DNA of 64,000 nt from contig JABMCL010002103.1 of NCBI GenBank assembly GCA_018857735.1, positions 1,230,001-1,294,000 on the forward strand, given 5' to 3'. Made by a program: the position numbers and the translations under genes. The DNA is from Alviniconcha marisindica. Lineage: Eukaryota; Mollusca; Gastropoda; Provannidae. Within the stretch, counting starts at the first letter, position 1. Each line of letters begins with the position of its first letter. This document shows positions 1 to 11,324 of the stretch, piece by piece. Under the pieces are notes generated by a model that was not told the origin of the DNA, searched no databases, and saw only the letters and a program-made list of their open reading frames with translations.

Positions 1-690
1 AGACGCAGGGCAGGACACCGTGGACACAGGACAGGTCACCGTGGACACAGGACAGGTCACCGTGGACACAGAACAGATCGCAATGAACACAGGACAGGTC
101 ACCGTGGACACAGGACTGGTCACCGTGGAGACAGGACAGGTCACCGTGAACATAGGACAGGTCACCGTGGACACAGGACAGGTCACAAAGGACACAGGAA
201 GGTCACCGTGGACACAGGACAGGTCACCGTGGACACAGAACAGGTCACTGTGGACACAGGACAGGTCACCGTGGACACAGGACAGGTCACCGGGGACACA
301 GAACAAGTCAAAGTGGACTCAAGACAGGTCACAATGGACACAGGACAGGTGACCGTGGACACAGGACAGGTCACCGTGGACACAGAACAAGTCAAAGTGG
401 ACTCAGGACAGGTCACAATGGACACAGGACAGGTCACAAAGGACACAGGACAGATCTCAAGGGACACGGGACAGGTCACAGGGACACAGAACAAGTCAAA
501 GTGGACTCAGGGGCAGGTCACAACGGGAACAGGACAGGTCACAAAGGACACAGGACAGATCTCAAGGGACACGGGACAGATCACAAGGGATACGGGACAG
601 GTCACAACGAACACGGGACACTGGAAACAGGACACGTCACAATGGATGCAAGATAGTTTGCAATGGCTACAGGACAGGTCACAGTGGATA
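1..690. repeat. 21-bp minisatellite
   Basis: Tandem copies of a 21-bp unit (core gtggacacaggacaggtcac), about 30 copies with point variants. The unit is a multiple of three and lacks stops, so it is open on both strands (MDTGQVT-type repeats on plus). No non-repetitive coding sequence is attached. It probably lies in an intron of the minus-strand MMP gene whose exons begin at 1315. Confidence 0.9.
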
Positions 691-888
691 CAGGACATGT
701 CACCATGGATACAGGCTACAGACGACACGTCACCATAGATACAGACTACACAGGACATGACACCATGGATACAGGCTACACAAGACATATCACCATGGAT
801 ACAGGCTACAGAGGACACGTCACCATGGATACAGGCTACAGAGGACATGTCACCATGGACATTTGCTACTGAGGACATGTCACTATGT
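672..888. repeat. 30-bp minisatellite, derivative of the 21-bp array
   Basis: About six copies of a 30-bp unit (caccatggatacaggctac...). It shares acaggacatgtcacc-like segments with the 21-bp array that it directly continues, so it looks like a longer derivative of that unit. Confidence 0.8.
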
Positions 889-900
889 TAGTAAATACAG

Positions 901-1300
901 GCTAACGGGACTAGACTGGATTGGATTTAACGGAACTAGACTGGATTGGATTGGAGTTAATGAGACTAGACTGGATTGGAATGGATTGGAGTTAATGAGA
1001 CTAGACTGGATTGGACTGGATTGGAGTTAATGAGACTAGACTGGATTGGAATGGATTGGAGTTAATGAGACGAGACTGGATTGGAATGGATTGGAGTTAA
1101 TGAGACTAGACTGGACTGGAATGGATTGGAGTTAACGGGACTAGACTGGATTGGGTTGGATTAGGGTTAATGGGATTGTAATGACCAGTTACTGGATTGT
1201 AATGGATTGGACTGGACTGGAATGGATTGGATTAGAGTTAATGGGACTAAGCTGGATTGTACTGGATTGGAATGGACTGGAGTTAACGGGACTAGACTGG
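901..1300. repeat. 35-bp minisatellite abutting the MMP exon
   Basis: About 11 copies of a roughly 35-bp unit rich in tggattgga and gactagactgg motifs. The last copy ends about 14 bp from the inferred donor side of the exon at 1315-1457. Confidence 0.85.
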
Positions 1301-1314
1301 GTCGTAGTTCCGAC

Positions 1315-1457
1315 CTTCTCCGTCAAAGGCGTTGCCATCGCCGTCGCCATGTTCGCGGCTCCAGAAGGACACGCGGATGTCGGGATTGGTGGCGTCATAG
1401 TTCACCGTCAGCTGGCTGGGCTCCGACCAAGTGTCAAACGCCTTCTTCAGAACTCTC
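1315..1457 (-). CDS. Matrix metalloproteinase, catalytic-domain exon (partial gene)
   Basis: Seen: minus-strand translation starts RVLKKAFDTWSEPSQL and ends EHGDGDGNAFDGEG. Family knowledge: this is the first part of the MMP (M10A metzincin) catalytic domain, the helix with A-F-x-x-W followed by the strand and the HGD...FDG(x)G loop that holds structural zinc and calcium. MMPs are secreted or membrane-bound zinc endopeptidases acting on extracellular matrix. The acceptor is CAG before base 1457. Its first G completes the TG left by the exon at 3458, giving Trp, so phases agree. The donor at 1314 (G|GTCGG) is weak and the left boundary is tentative. The active-site exon HExxHxxGxxH is not in the window and should lie left of base 1. 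Both flanking introns are minisatellites within about 15-25 bp of the exon. Confidence 0.82.
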
Positions 1458-1469
1458 CTGCACAGCACG

Positions 1470-2540
1470 TACCCACACACTGTCTGTCAATTCACACACT
1501 GTCCGTCAATTCACACAGCACGCTCCTCCCCCCACACTGTCTGTTAATTCACACAGCACGTACCCACACACTGTCTGTTAATTCATACAGCACGCACCCC
1601 CACACTGTCTGTTAATTCACACAGCACGCACCCCCACACTGTCTGTTAATTCATACAGCACGCACCCCCACACTGTCTGTTAATTCACACAGCACGTACC
1701 CACACACTGTCTGTTAATTCATACAGCACGCACCCCCACACTGTCTGTTAATTCACACAGCACGTACCCACACACTGTCTGTTAATTCATACAGCACGCA
1801 CCCCCACACTGTCTGTTAATTCATACAGCACGCACCCCCACACTGTCTGTTAATTCACACAGCACGTACCCACACACTGTCTGTTAATTCATACAGCACG
1901 CACCCCCACACTGTCTGTTAATTCACACAGCACGTACCCACACACTGTCTGTTAATTCATACAGCACGCACCACCACACTGTCTGTTAATTCATACAGCA
2001 CGCACCCCCACACTGTCTGTTAATTCACACAGCACGCACCCCCACACTGTCTGTTAATTCATACAGCACGCACCCCCACACTGTCATTCACACAGCACGT
2101 ACCCACACACTGTCTGTTAATTCATACAGCACGCACCCCCCACTGTCTGTAATTCACACAGCACGTACCCCCACACTGTCTGTTAATCACACAATGCCCA
2201 CTGTCAATTCACACAGCACGTACCCCCCACCCCACCCACAGTCTGTCAATTCACACAGCACGTACCCCACCACACGTCTGTCAATTCACACCAGCCCCCC
2301 CCCACAGTGTCTGTCAATTCACACAGCTACCCCCCCCCACACGCCCCCCCCCCCACCCCACCCACAGTGTCTGTCAATTCACACAGCACGTACCCCTACC
2401 ACACTGTCTGTCAATTCACACAGTGTCCGTTAATTCACATAGCACGTACCCCCACCACACTGTCTGTCAGTTCACACAGTGTCCGTTAATTCACACTGCA
2501 CGCACCCCCCACGGCTCCACCGCCACCCCTCACAGTGTCT
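1470..2540. repeat. 33-bp minisatellite
   Basis: About 30 copies of a 33-bp unit (core ctgtctgttaattcacacag then cacgcaccccca). The copy nearest the exon contains the sequence just upstream of the MMP exon acceptor at 1457/1458. Copies from about 2150 onward are degraded and C-rich. Confidence 0.9.
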
Positions 2541-3055
2541 GTCCGTTCACACAGTGTCTGTCTGTCAATTCACACAGTGTCTGTCTGTCAATTCACACAG
2601 TGTCTGTCAATTCACACAGCACGCACCTACTCAGTGTCTGTCAATTCACACAGTGTCTGTCAATTCACACAGTGTCTGTCAATTCACACAGCACGCACCT
2701 ACTCAGTGTCTGTCAATTCACACAGTGTCTGTCAATTCACACAGTGTCTGTCAATTCACACAGCACGCACCTACTCAGTGTCTGTCAATTCACACAGTGT
2801 CTGTCAATTCACACAGCACGCACCTACTCAGTGTCTGTCAATTCACACAGAGTCTGTCAATTCAGACAGCACGCACCCACTCAGTGTCTGTCAATTCACA
2901 CAGTGTCTGTCAGTTAAGACGATGTCTGTCAATTCACCGCATTGTGTGTCAATGAAAGCAATGCCTATCAGTCAAATGACCATTTCTGTCAATTGGGACA
3001 ATGTCTGTCAATTAAGACAATATCTATCAATTCAGTGTCCGCCAATTCAGATACC
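2541..3055. repeat. 19-bp minisatellite, continuation of the 33-bp array
   Basis: Mostly 19-bp units (gtctgtcaattcacacagt), with longer composite units that add the cacgcacctactca segment every third or fourth copy. Degrades after 2900. Same core as the preceding array, so the two are one evolving locus. Confidence 0.88.
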
Positions 3056-3387
<332 letters not shown>

Positions 3388-3457
3388 CACCGAAGAGACA
3401 GAAGGGAAGAGATACAGACAGACATAGGTAATAAGACAGTAAAACAATGGTACTCAC

Positions 3458-3533
3458 CACTGTGTGTACACAGACAGTTTATGGAAGAAGCGGGTCGGTC
3501 TCCATGTTATGCTCCTCTGCAGCCATTTGTAAT
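3458..3533 (-). CDS. Matrix metalloproteinase, short linker exon (partial gene)
   Basis: Seen: 76 bp between acceptor TTTTAG (before 3533) and a consensus donor GTGAGT (3457-3452). The minus-strand frame reads YKWLQRSITWRPTRFF and ends in VYTQ. Family knowledge: MMPs have K-W-(x)-(I/L)-T-(Y/W) at the mature N-terminus, the first strand of the catalytic domain. The exon starts with two bases (AT) that complete the codon begun by the G at 5511 (Asp) and ends with two bases (TG) completed by the exon at 1457 (Trp). It is therefore 2 + 72 + 2 bases and keeps frame on both sides. This phase agreement is the main support, since the exon is short and was not obvious as an ORF. Confidence 0.78.
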
Positions 3534-3784
3534 CTAAAACAGGGATGAAAAAGTATGATCATATGTTAGTCAACAAATGAAGGGGGGGGGGGTGGCGGGG
3601 CGGGGGGAGGGGGTCATTTGAGATGGGGAAAATATCCAAATCTCGCTCGTGGAAAGAAACGTAGCCTTTATCAGCGCTGTGTTCACATGCTGACTTGTTT
3701 GACGCGTTTTTCTTTACCACAAGTGAATTGATACAAGAGAGCTACTTTACTGAACTCACCAAAGTCAGAACTGGAGCGAGAGGC

Positions 3785-4268
3785 GAACACTTCTGGGCCA
3801 AAGGACCTACTCTGGGTCAAACACTTTATCACACACTTGTTTTGGCCCAAAGGGTCTTCTCTGCCACAAACAGTTTATGACACACTTGTTTTGGCCCAAA
3901 GGGCCTTCTCTGCCACTAACAGTTTATAACACATTTGTTTTGGCCCAAAGGACCTACTCTGCCACAAAAAGTTTATTACACACTTGTTTGGGTCCAAAGG
4001 ACCTACTCTGCCACAAACAGTTTATTACACGTTTTGACCCAAAGGACCTTCTCTGCCACAAACAGTTTATTACAAATTTGTTTTGTCCCAAAGGACCTAC
4101 TCTGCCACAAACAGTTTATTGCACACTTGTTTTGACCCAAAGGACCTTCTCTGTCACAAAGAGTTTATTACACACTTGTTTTGGCCCAGAGGACCTTCTC
4201 TGCTACAAACAGTTTATGACACACTTGTTTCGGCCCAAAGGACCTTCTCTGCCACACACAGTTTATGA
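3785..4268. repeat. 48-49 bp minisatellite
   Basis: Ten copies of a unit carrying ttggcccaaaggaccttctc and tgccacaaacagtttat. Intronic to the MMP gene by position. Confidence 0.9.
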
Positions 4269-4732
4269 CATAATTGTCTGATCCCATTTTTTTCGATCTC
4301 ATGGTTCAAAACGTCACCAATTCACGGATCGGACCGTCTCAGCGTGGGACTGCGAGATGGACGGAAGACGCATCAGAGCAATAACGGCTCACTGATACAG
4401 GTCAACTTGCATATAAACTGTCGTGTGGTCCGGTGGCCGAGAGGCGACGTCATTTGCCTCAAAACCACCACCACATCGGGGACACAGGTTCGAGCTAAAG
4501 TCCCGTTCCCCCAAAACATGCCCAGACTCCCCCACGGTACATCTACGTAATTTCTGTTAAAAAATAAATTTTTAAAAATACGTAATTTCTGTGTGTTTTT
4601 TTAATTAAAAAAATTAAGTCCACGCTCCCCACGGCACATCTACGTAATTTCTGTTAGAAACTGCACAAGGAAAAATAGCCCCTTTCCAACAACCGAACAC
4701 CCTTCACTCACAGCACAAACAACGCGTCATTG
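4269..4732. other. Unrecognised region with a tRNA-like SINE head remnant
   Basis: The stretch 4428-4505 (ggtggccgagaggc, then ggttcgagctaaa) resembles the A and B boxes of a class-II-type tRNA-derived SINE head but is too diverged to assign. Downstream, catctacgtaatttctgtta occurs twice (about 4541 and 4639). Nothing else seen. Confidence 0.35.
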
Positions 4733-5440
4733 TAGCTGCAAAACGTATGTTTAAATCGGTCCTTGGAGCTGCAAAATATATCATGTTGATATCAGTCCTT
4801 GTAACTGCAAAATGTATGGTGTTGATATCGGTCTTTGTAACTGCAAAATATGGTGTTGATGTCGATCCCTGTAGCTGCAAAACGTATGTTTATATTGGCC
4901 CTTGTAGCTGCAAAATGTGTGATGTTTATATCAGTCCTTGTAGCTGCAAAACGTATGATGTTGATGTCGATCCTTGTAGCTGCAAAACGTATGATGTTGA
5001 TGTCGGTCCTTGTAGCTGCAAAATGTGTGATGTTTATATCAGTCCTTGTAGCTATAAAATGTGTGATGTTTATATCGGTTCTTGCAGCGGCAAACTGTAT
5101 CATGTTGTTATCGGTCTTCGTAGCTGCAAAACGTATGGTGTTGATATCGGTCCTTGGAGCTGCAAAATGTGTGCTGTTTATATCAGTCCTTGTAGCTGTA
5201 AAATGTATGATGTTTATATGGGTCATTGTAGCAGCAAACTGTATGGTGTTGATATCGGACCTTGTAGCTGCAAAATGTGTGATGTTGATATCTGTCCTTG
5301 AAGCTGCAAAATGTATGGTGTTTATATCGGTCCTGGGAGCTGCAAAATGTATGATGTTGATGTTGGTCCTTGTAGCTGCAAAGTGTAAAGGTGTTGATGT
5401 CGGTCCTTGTAGCTGCAAAATGCATAATGCAGACATCGGT
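4733..5440. repeat. 36-bp minisatellite
   Basis: About 20 copies of a 36-bp unit (gttgatatcggtccttgtag plus ctgcaaaatgtatgat). Open in several frames on both strands because 36 is divisible by three; not called coding. Ends about 70 bp from the MMP exon at 5511. Confidence 0.9.
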
Positions 5441-5510
5441 GACGCAAAGTACACAGACTGGGGAGGAAAAAGTCACGTGACTGAACATAATCACATTGCT
5501 ACATGCTCAC

Positions 5511-5704
5511 CGTACGTATTTATCTGCTGAGCCTTTTTGCTGACGTATCGTTTGATCCGACTATGCGTTTGGTTTCCAGAACTCATATCCGGCAGTGTTT
5601 GTGCTACAATATCCGGGTTTCCACATCGAGGCCGTTGCATCAGCCGCCATGTTGGTTTGTCGAGTGTGCCCGTCACAGTCAACCCGTTGGTCTGCTGATA
5701 CAGG
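5511..5704 (-). CDS. Matrix metalloproteinase, propeptide exon with cysteine switch
   Basis: Seen: minus-strand translation LYQQTNGLTVTGTLD, then MQRPRCGNPDIV, then a sequon NQT and RIKRYVSKK. Family knowledge: GLxVTGxLD followed by PRCGxPD is the hallmark of MMP propeptides; the Cys coordinates the catalytic zinc and keeps the zymogen latent. RIKR fits the R-x-K/R-R furin consensus found at the propeptide end in furin-activated MMPs (membrane-type, stromelysin-3-like and many invertebrate MMPs), so activation in the secretory pathway is likely. The acceptor is TTTGTAG before 5704 and the donor GTGAGC at 5510-5505. The length is 1 + 192 + 1 bases. The upstream exon (signal peptide and start of the propeptide, YGYL motif) was not found. 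Which MMP subtype this is cannot be decided without the hemopexin or membrane-anchor exons. Confidence 0.88.
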
Positions 5705-5776
5705 CTACAAACAAGGGACAAGGAACATGAAACAAAGAAGGAAAGAAACAAACAAACAAACAAATGTTACAGAAAG

Positions 5777-6020
5777 AAGAAACTAACAAAGCAACTATGT
5801 GTAAATTACATATAAACGAAAACTAACAATAAGATGACGCCATAGCATTGAATACATCAAAATAACAAAGCAACTATGTGTAAATTACATATAAACGAAA
5901 ACTAACAATAAAATGACGCCATAGCATTGAATACATCAAAATAACAAAGCAACTACGTGTAAATTACATATAAACGAAAACTTAACAATAAAATGACGCT
6001 ATATCAGTGAATACATCAGC
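5777..6020. repeat. 79-bp tandem repeat, three copies
   Basis: Three near-identical AT-rich units beginning ataacaaagcaactatgtg. Starts about 75 bp upstream of the MMP exon at 5704. Confidence 0.9.
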
Positions 6021-6928
6021 AAAAAAAAAGAGAGAAATACATCACTGGTGTCAGTCCATTGATCGATCCCTTCTTCGTTTGCACATCTTTCTGAGCACAT
6101 GATTTAATTGGCCGTGTTTCTGTCTCTAACATTTAAGAATGAAAGGGGATTCGGGTTTGTTTGTGTTTTTGTTTTTGTTTTGTTTTTAATGGGGACTTCG
6201 CTACTCAACCAAAGCGAATGGGGTTTGTTTTGTATTCGCTTTTGGTCAGTTTGATGATACTCTGAAGGGCGGGGGGTGGGGGGGGCGGGGGCACGAAACT
6301 AAAAGCGGCCAGAGGAAAAGCCCAAACGACATTCAGCGCAAACAAGACCTCACGCCGTTTTTCTTCCAGCGCCGGAAGTGACGTCTCAGGGTGCAAACAC
6401 TGACCTGACGGCTTTTTTTCTGGACCGCCGGAAGTGACGCCACAGGTCATGGTTTTCTGTGAGGTAGCCGAAGTGCAGCAAAAATTCCTGCACATCAAGA
6501 AACAAACGGGAGATAACCACTCTGTTCACTGACGTGGTCACAGCGGTTCACACGGACCCCCCGCCAGCCCCACCCCCCGCACCCCCTCCCCTCTCCACCC
6601 ACCCACCACCACCCCTGCAAATGGAGGAAGAGGGTGGCGGGGAGGAGGCGCACGGCGATCAGTGCAGTTGTCACACTTCACCTCCTCCAGGTTCCCTCGC
6701 CAGCCACAGTCAGGGCGCAGCTTTGTGCGTGGTGCAGTCAGATATGCCAAATTAGCAGTGTCTTTCAGCGTGATCATAAACCATTACGAGATGAATGCTG
6801 ACACCGGCATTCTCCAAGGACTCGTTTTTGACTTCTGCCTCGCTGCTGGCAGGGACGTCTCACCCGGTCATTAAGTTCCCCGCCTTTTAAAGCTTTGAAT
6901 TCCCTGTCTGTCTGTCTGTCTTGTCAGT

Positions 6929-6931
<3 letters not shown>
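6021..6931. other. Unassigned intronic or intergenic sequence with paired ETS/CRE-like sites
   Basis: No recognised gene. A partly duplicated segment carries gccggaagtgacgtc (6371-6385) and again gccggaagtgacgcc (about 6429), resembling ETS plus CRE promoter elements. A minus frame at 6650-6760 has a Cys-rich stretch (CDNCTD) but no splice context I trust. 6560-6620 is C-rich. Confidence 0.4.
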
Positions 6932-7167
<236 letters not shown>

Positions 7168-7194
7168 AACAAGGACAACTTCATTCGATCCGAT

Positions 7195-7590
7195 AGCCCA
7201 ACTCCTAGCATGGTGCGGCACGATGAGAGAGTGCTGCACGTGTACAATATCTGACAACTAGTGCCTAGTGCGGCACGACCAGAGAATGCTGCAAGTGTAC
7301 AATATCTGACAACTAGTGCCTAGTGCGGCACGACCAGAGAGTGCTGCAAGTGTACAATATCTGACAACTAGTGCCCAGTGCGGCACGACCAGAGAGTGCT
7401 TCAAGTGTACAATATCTGACAACTAGTGCCCAGTGCGGCACGACCAGAGAGTGCTGCAAGTGTACAATATCTGACAACTAGTGCCCAGTGCGGCACGACC
7501 AGAGAGTGCTGCAAGTGTACAATATCTAACAACTAGTGCCCAGTGCGGCACGACCAGAGAGTGCTGCAAGTGTACAATATCTGACAACTG
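7195..7590. repeat. 55-bp minisatellite
   Basis: About seven copies of a 55-bp unit (agtgcggcacgaccagagag ... ctgacaactagtgccc) with very few differences, suggesting recent expansion. Confidence 0.92.
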
Positions 7591-7649
7591 CCCGGCCCTT
7601 GCCGTGGTGCGGTGAGGCGCTGTGGTTGATGTGATGTTTACATCCATGA

Positions 7650-8222
7650 GCTATCCAACTCCTCGGCCTGTTCCTGTGCCTTTAACAACACCTCGGCCTG
7701 TACCTGTTCCTGTGCCTTTAACAACACCTCGGCCTGTACCTGTTCTTGTGCCTTTAACAACACCTCGGCCTATTCCAGTGCCTTTAACAACACCTCGTCC
7801 TGCTCCTGTGCCTTTAACAACACCTCGGCCTGTACCTGTTCTTGTGCCTTTAACAACACCTCGGCCTGTTCCTGTGCCTTTAACAACACCTCGGCCTGTA
7901 CCTGTTCTTGTGCCTTTAACAACACCTCGGCCTGTTCCTGCGCCTTTAACAACACCTCGGCCTGTACCTGTTCTTGTGCTTTTAACAACACCTCGGCCTG
8001 TTCCTGTGCCTTTAACAACACCTCGGCCTGTACCTGTTCTTGTGCCTTTAACAACACCTCGGCCTGTTCCGGCGCCTTTAACAACACCTCGGCCTGTACC
8101 TGTTCTTGTGCCTTTAACAACACCTCGGCCTGTTCCGGCGCCTTTAACAACACCTCGGCCTGTACCTGTTCTTGTGCCTTTAACAACACCTCGGCCTATT
8201 CCTGTGCCTTTAACAACACCGT
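7650..8222. repeat. 30/36-bp alternating minisatellite with open frames
   Basis: Units cctcggcctgttcctgtgcc plus tttaacaaca (30 bp) alternate with a 36-bp version, giving a 66-bp higher-order repeat. Both lengths are multiples of three, so plus (PVPLTTPRP-type) and minus (LLKAQEQ-type) frames are open; the plus frame runs 7622-8386. No signal peptide, domain or splice evidence supports translation. Confidence 0.88.
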
Positions 8223-8619
8223 CCGTTGCGCTGGCATTGTGTGCGTACTTTGTGCGCGCCGTGCCCTCGCCAAGTCAGCCGTCACTGCTGTGTGCGGCAT
8301 CAACACGCCGCAGGTCGCAGCACAGCAGGCAGGAACAGCGCAGCCGTCAGGTACAATGCCGCTTGGGCCGCACTTCACCACCGTAAAATTCAACAAGCAA
8401 TCCTCAATTCAACCAGCTACTAATGAAACATATACCACTGTGTTGCTTGTGTATGGGAAGAATGGTGTGTAGTACCCTGACGAAATCGAGTTCAAGCGCT
8501 TTCACCGGCCCATTTTATTAGTCGTGACACCTGTGGTGTTACACTCGCTTTGATCCTAACAAGTATCGGTGTTGGCTTAACGCAGCGTTAAAGTCAAGTA
8601 CAGTCGTAGGAATGCTGCT
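8223..8619. other. Unassigned unique sequence
   Basis: GC-rich to 8390, then ordinary composition. No domain, tRNA or transposon signature recognised. Confidence 0.5.
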
Positions 8620-8626
8620 CTGTGTG

Positions 8627-8694
<68 letters not shown>

Positions 8695-8729
8695 TGTGTG
8701 TTGAGAGAGAGAGAGAGTGTGTGTGTGTG

Positions 8730-8798
<69 letters not shown>

Positions 8799-8802
8799 TG
8801 TC

Positions 8803-8835
<33 letters not shown>

Positions 8836-8909
8836 AGAAGAGAGAGAGAGAGAGTGTGTGTTGTGTGTGGTGTGTGTGTGTGTTTGTGTGTGTGGGTTGG
8901 TGGGGAGGG

Positions 8910-8964
<55 letters not shown>

Positions 8965-9021
8965 TGTAGAGAGAGAGAGAGTGTGTGAGCGTGTGTGCGT
9001 GCGCGCGCGCGCGCGCGCGCG
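8620..9021. repeat. Compound (GT)n/(GA)n/(GC)n microsatellite
   Basis: Alternating GT and GA blocks, ending in about 20 bp of pure GC alternation (9001-9021). Purine-pyrimidine alternation favours Z-DNA; the GA blocks are polypurine. Confidence 0.95.
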
Positions 9022-9616
9022 TGTTTGAACGTTGTGGCGTTTCTTATTGAATTATGTTCCCATGACGGATTAAAAGACCTGGCCTTTTTAAACAGTGTTT
9101 TGTAACGTGGAAGAGCTGCAACTAAATCCGGTTTAAAATGCCCCGTTGATTTTATGTTCAGTTTTTCACCTGAACTCCCCTGGCCGTGCTCAGCGGGACT
9201 GTGGCCACAAAGCGCTGTCAGATTCTCTGGCTTGTCTGTCGCACGCCGCGGCCACTCTGACGTTCGGCACGAGAGCTGGTTATTCAGGAGGCCCGAGAAA
9301 GAAAATCAAAGAGGTCGCGTGCTGCCGTCACGCCAACGGTAACACCCGATGGTGCTTTGCACATTCAGTCCCGTCAGAGAGAGAGAGAAAAAAAAATCAA
9401 ATAAAACTAACAGGAATTCTTTCTTCTTCTTTTATAATCCTTGATTTTCAAGTTCTGTACGGCTGTGAGACAAGGCCTGTTGTGAAAGGGTAGCTCCTTT
9501 AAGCGGAGGCACGCGCCACCTGTTGGCCATCAAAGCCCAGCAGATGGCGCACAGGTGAAGTTCATGACCGCGTCGGCCCCCTTTGAAGTGAGCAAGCTGC
9601 AGGTGAGCGGGCTGGT
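9022..9616. other. Unassigned unique sequence
   Basis: Contains a plus-strand ORF at 9146-9493 with no recognised motif. No splice or repeat evidence found. Confidence 0.45.
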
Positions 9617-10335
9617 TAGGGATGCTGGGTCAGTCACAGGTCCCCCAAGTGATGCTGGGTCAGTCACAGGTCCACCAAGTGATGCTGGGTCAGTCACAGG
9701 TCCACCAAGTCGCGAGGCTGGGTCAGTCACAGGTCCACCAAGTGATGCTGGGTCAGTCACAGGTCCACCAAGTCGCGAGGCTGGGTCAGTCACAGGTCCA
9801 CCAAGTGATGTTGGGTCAGTCACAGGTCCACCAAGTGATGATGAGTCAGTCACAGGTCCACCGAGTGATGCTGGGTCAGTCACAGGTCCATCAAGTGATG
9901 CTGGGTCAGTCACAGGTCCACCGAGTGATGCTGGGTCAGTCACAGGACCACCAAGTGATGCTGGGTCAGTCACAGGTCCACCAAGTCGCGAGGCTGGGTC
10001 AGTCACAGGTCCACCAAGTGATGTTAGGTCAGTCACAGGTCCACCAAGCGATGCTGGGTCAGTCAAAGGTCCACCAAGGGATGCTGGGTCAGACACAGGT
10101 CTACCAAGGGATGCTGGGTCAGTCACAGGTCCACCAAGCGATGCTGGGTTAGTCACAGGACCACCAAGCGATGCTGGGTCAGTCACAGGTCCGCCAAGGG
10201 ATGCTGGGTCAGTCACAGGTCCACCAAGCGATGCTGGGTCAGTCACAGGTCCACCAACTCGCGAGGCTGTGTCAGTTACAGGTCCACCAAGCGATGCTGG
10301 GTCAGTCACAGGTCCACCAAGTCGCGAGCCTGGGG
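9617..10335. repeat. 30-bp minisatellite with 33-bp variants
   Basis: About 24 copies of gggtcagtcacaggtccacc plus aagtgatgct, some with an extra three bases (tcgcgaggct version). Open on plus (DAGSVTGPPS repeats, frame 9555-10394) and on minus (ASLGGPVTDP repeats). Length variants are always multiples of three, but both strands are equally open, so coding is not shown. Confidence 0.9.
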
Positions 10336-10727
10336 ATTCGGTTGGCGTTCACACTTCGTTGCCGAACACTGAGTGGGGACTCCTCTATAGTTAGTGACAC
10401 GTGTGTCACTGTCATGGTGCGGGGACTGAAGCGGTTCACACTTCGTTACTGAACACTGGGTGGGGAAGCGGCCACGACGGGAAGGAATGTAAAACAGGCC
10501 GGCACCCAGCTGCGATTGCCAAAATGCGCAGCCGCTCTGATTCTTCCTCCGCCCTCAAAACTGCCCTCGAGCTTCACCTGCTTGATATTAATTAATGTTA
10601 CGCATAAACTTCGTTAGTTTTTAACTGGCAACAGTCCTTAATAATTAAGTTACAGCTCAGCACAGCATCACAGGTACAGAGTATGCACACATAATTGTTA
10701 TGTGTGCATATTGTGTACCTGCCTGCA
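10336..10727. other. Unassigned sequence with a short direct duplication
   Basis: A segment with ttcacacttcgtt and gaacactg, then gtgggga, occurs twice (10349 and 10436), about 87 bp apart. Nothing else recognised. Confidence 0.45.
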
Positions 10728-11213
10728 TTGTTATTATTATATTATTATTATTATTATTGATCGCTTTTATATAGCGCTATTCTCCGCTCTCGAGCAGACT
10801 CACTGTGCTCGCATGTGATTCTACATGAGTGACTAGCTTTTTTTATAGCGCGTTTTTTTAATATCCACCGAAGTGGTGTACTTACAGCGCTGGCATGGCT
10901 GGTGCCACATGAAACTGCTGCCATCTCGGCGCGTTCTGTGTACACCATACAACCATACACCATGTCACTTCATGCAAAGCCACATACGTAAGGTGTATGC
11001 GTGTTTAGCTGTAACCTGCCACCTGCACTTTTGGCAGAATGACCGGGGTCTTTTACGTGCTACTGCGGTAACACGGGGGTGGAACGGATGCCGAAATAAG
11101 TCAGCACAGAAAGTTGACCCTGGAGAAGAAAATTCTCCTGCCGCTCCTGCAGGGATTCGAACCCGCGACCTTTCGATCACGAGTCCGGCGCTCTAACCAC
11201 TGAGCTATCCCCG
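10728..11213 (-). mobile_element. SINE S1, nearly full length
   Basis: Minus orientation. A tRNA-derived head lies at the right end: A-box-like tagctcagtggttagagc, then B-box-like gggttcgaatccc. A body follows with the motif ccgcagtagcacgtaaaaga, and the left end is a tail, tatataaaagcgatc followed by (AAT)n. About 485 bp. The head is a SINE promoter, not a functional tRNA gene. Other copies at 29870, 41098, 47793 and 63215. Confidence 0.85.
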
Positions 11214-11324
11214 CCCCCGAGTGCGTTGAGCCATAGCATAGGCGCCAGAGATAATCCCTGTAGTATTTATTATCGTGAAACTCCCGCGTCCTTCACAACT
11301 AGTCAGTGCCAACCGCAAGTGAGT

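Noticed and set aside
8622..9028. Cys/Val-rich 'membrane' ORFs
   Set aside because: Translation of (GT)n; the same artefact occurs at 16205, 25660, 29023, 54596 and 59743.
11110..11213. Functional tRNA gene
   Set aside because: A and B boxes are present but acceptor-stem pairing is poor and the same head recurs attached to a common body and tail, so it is a SINE head. The same applies at 41101, 46430, 48075, 55890 and 63650.
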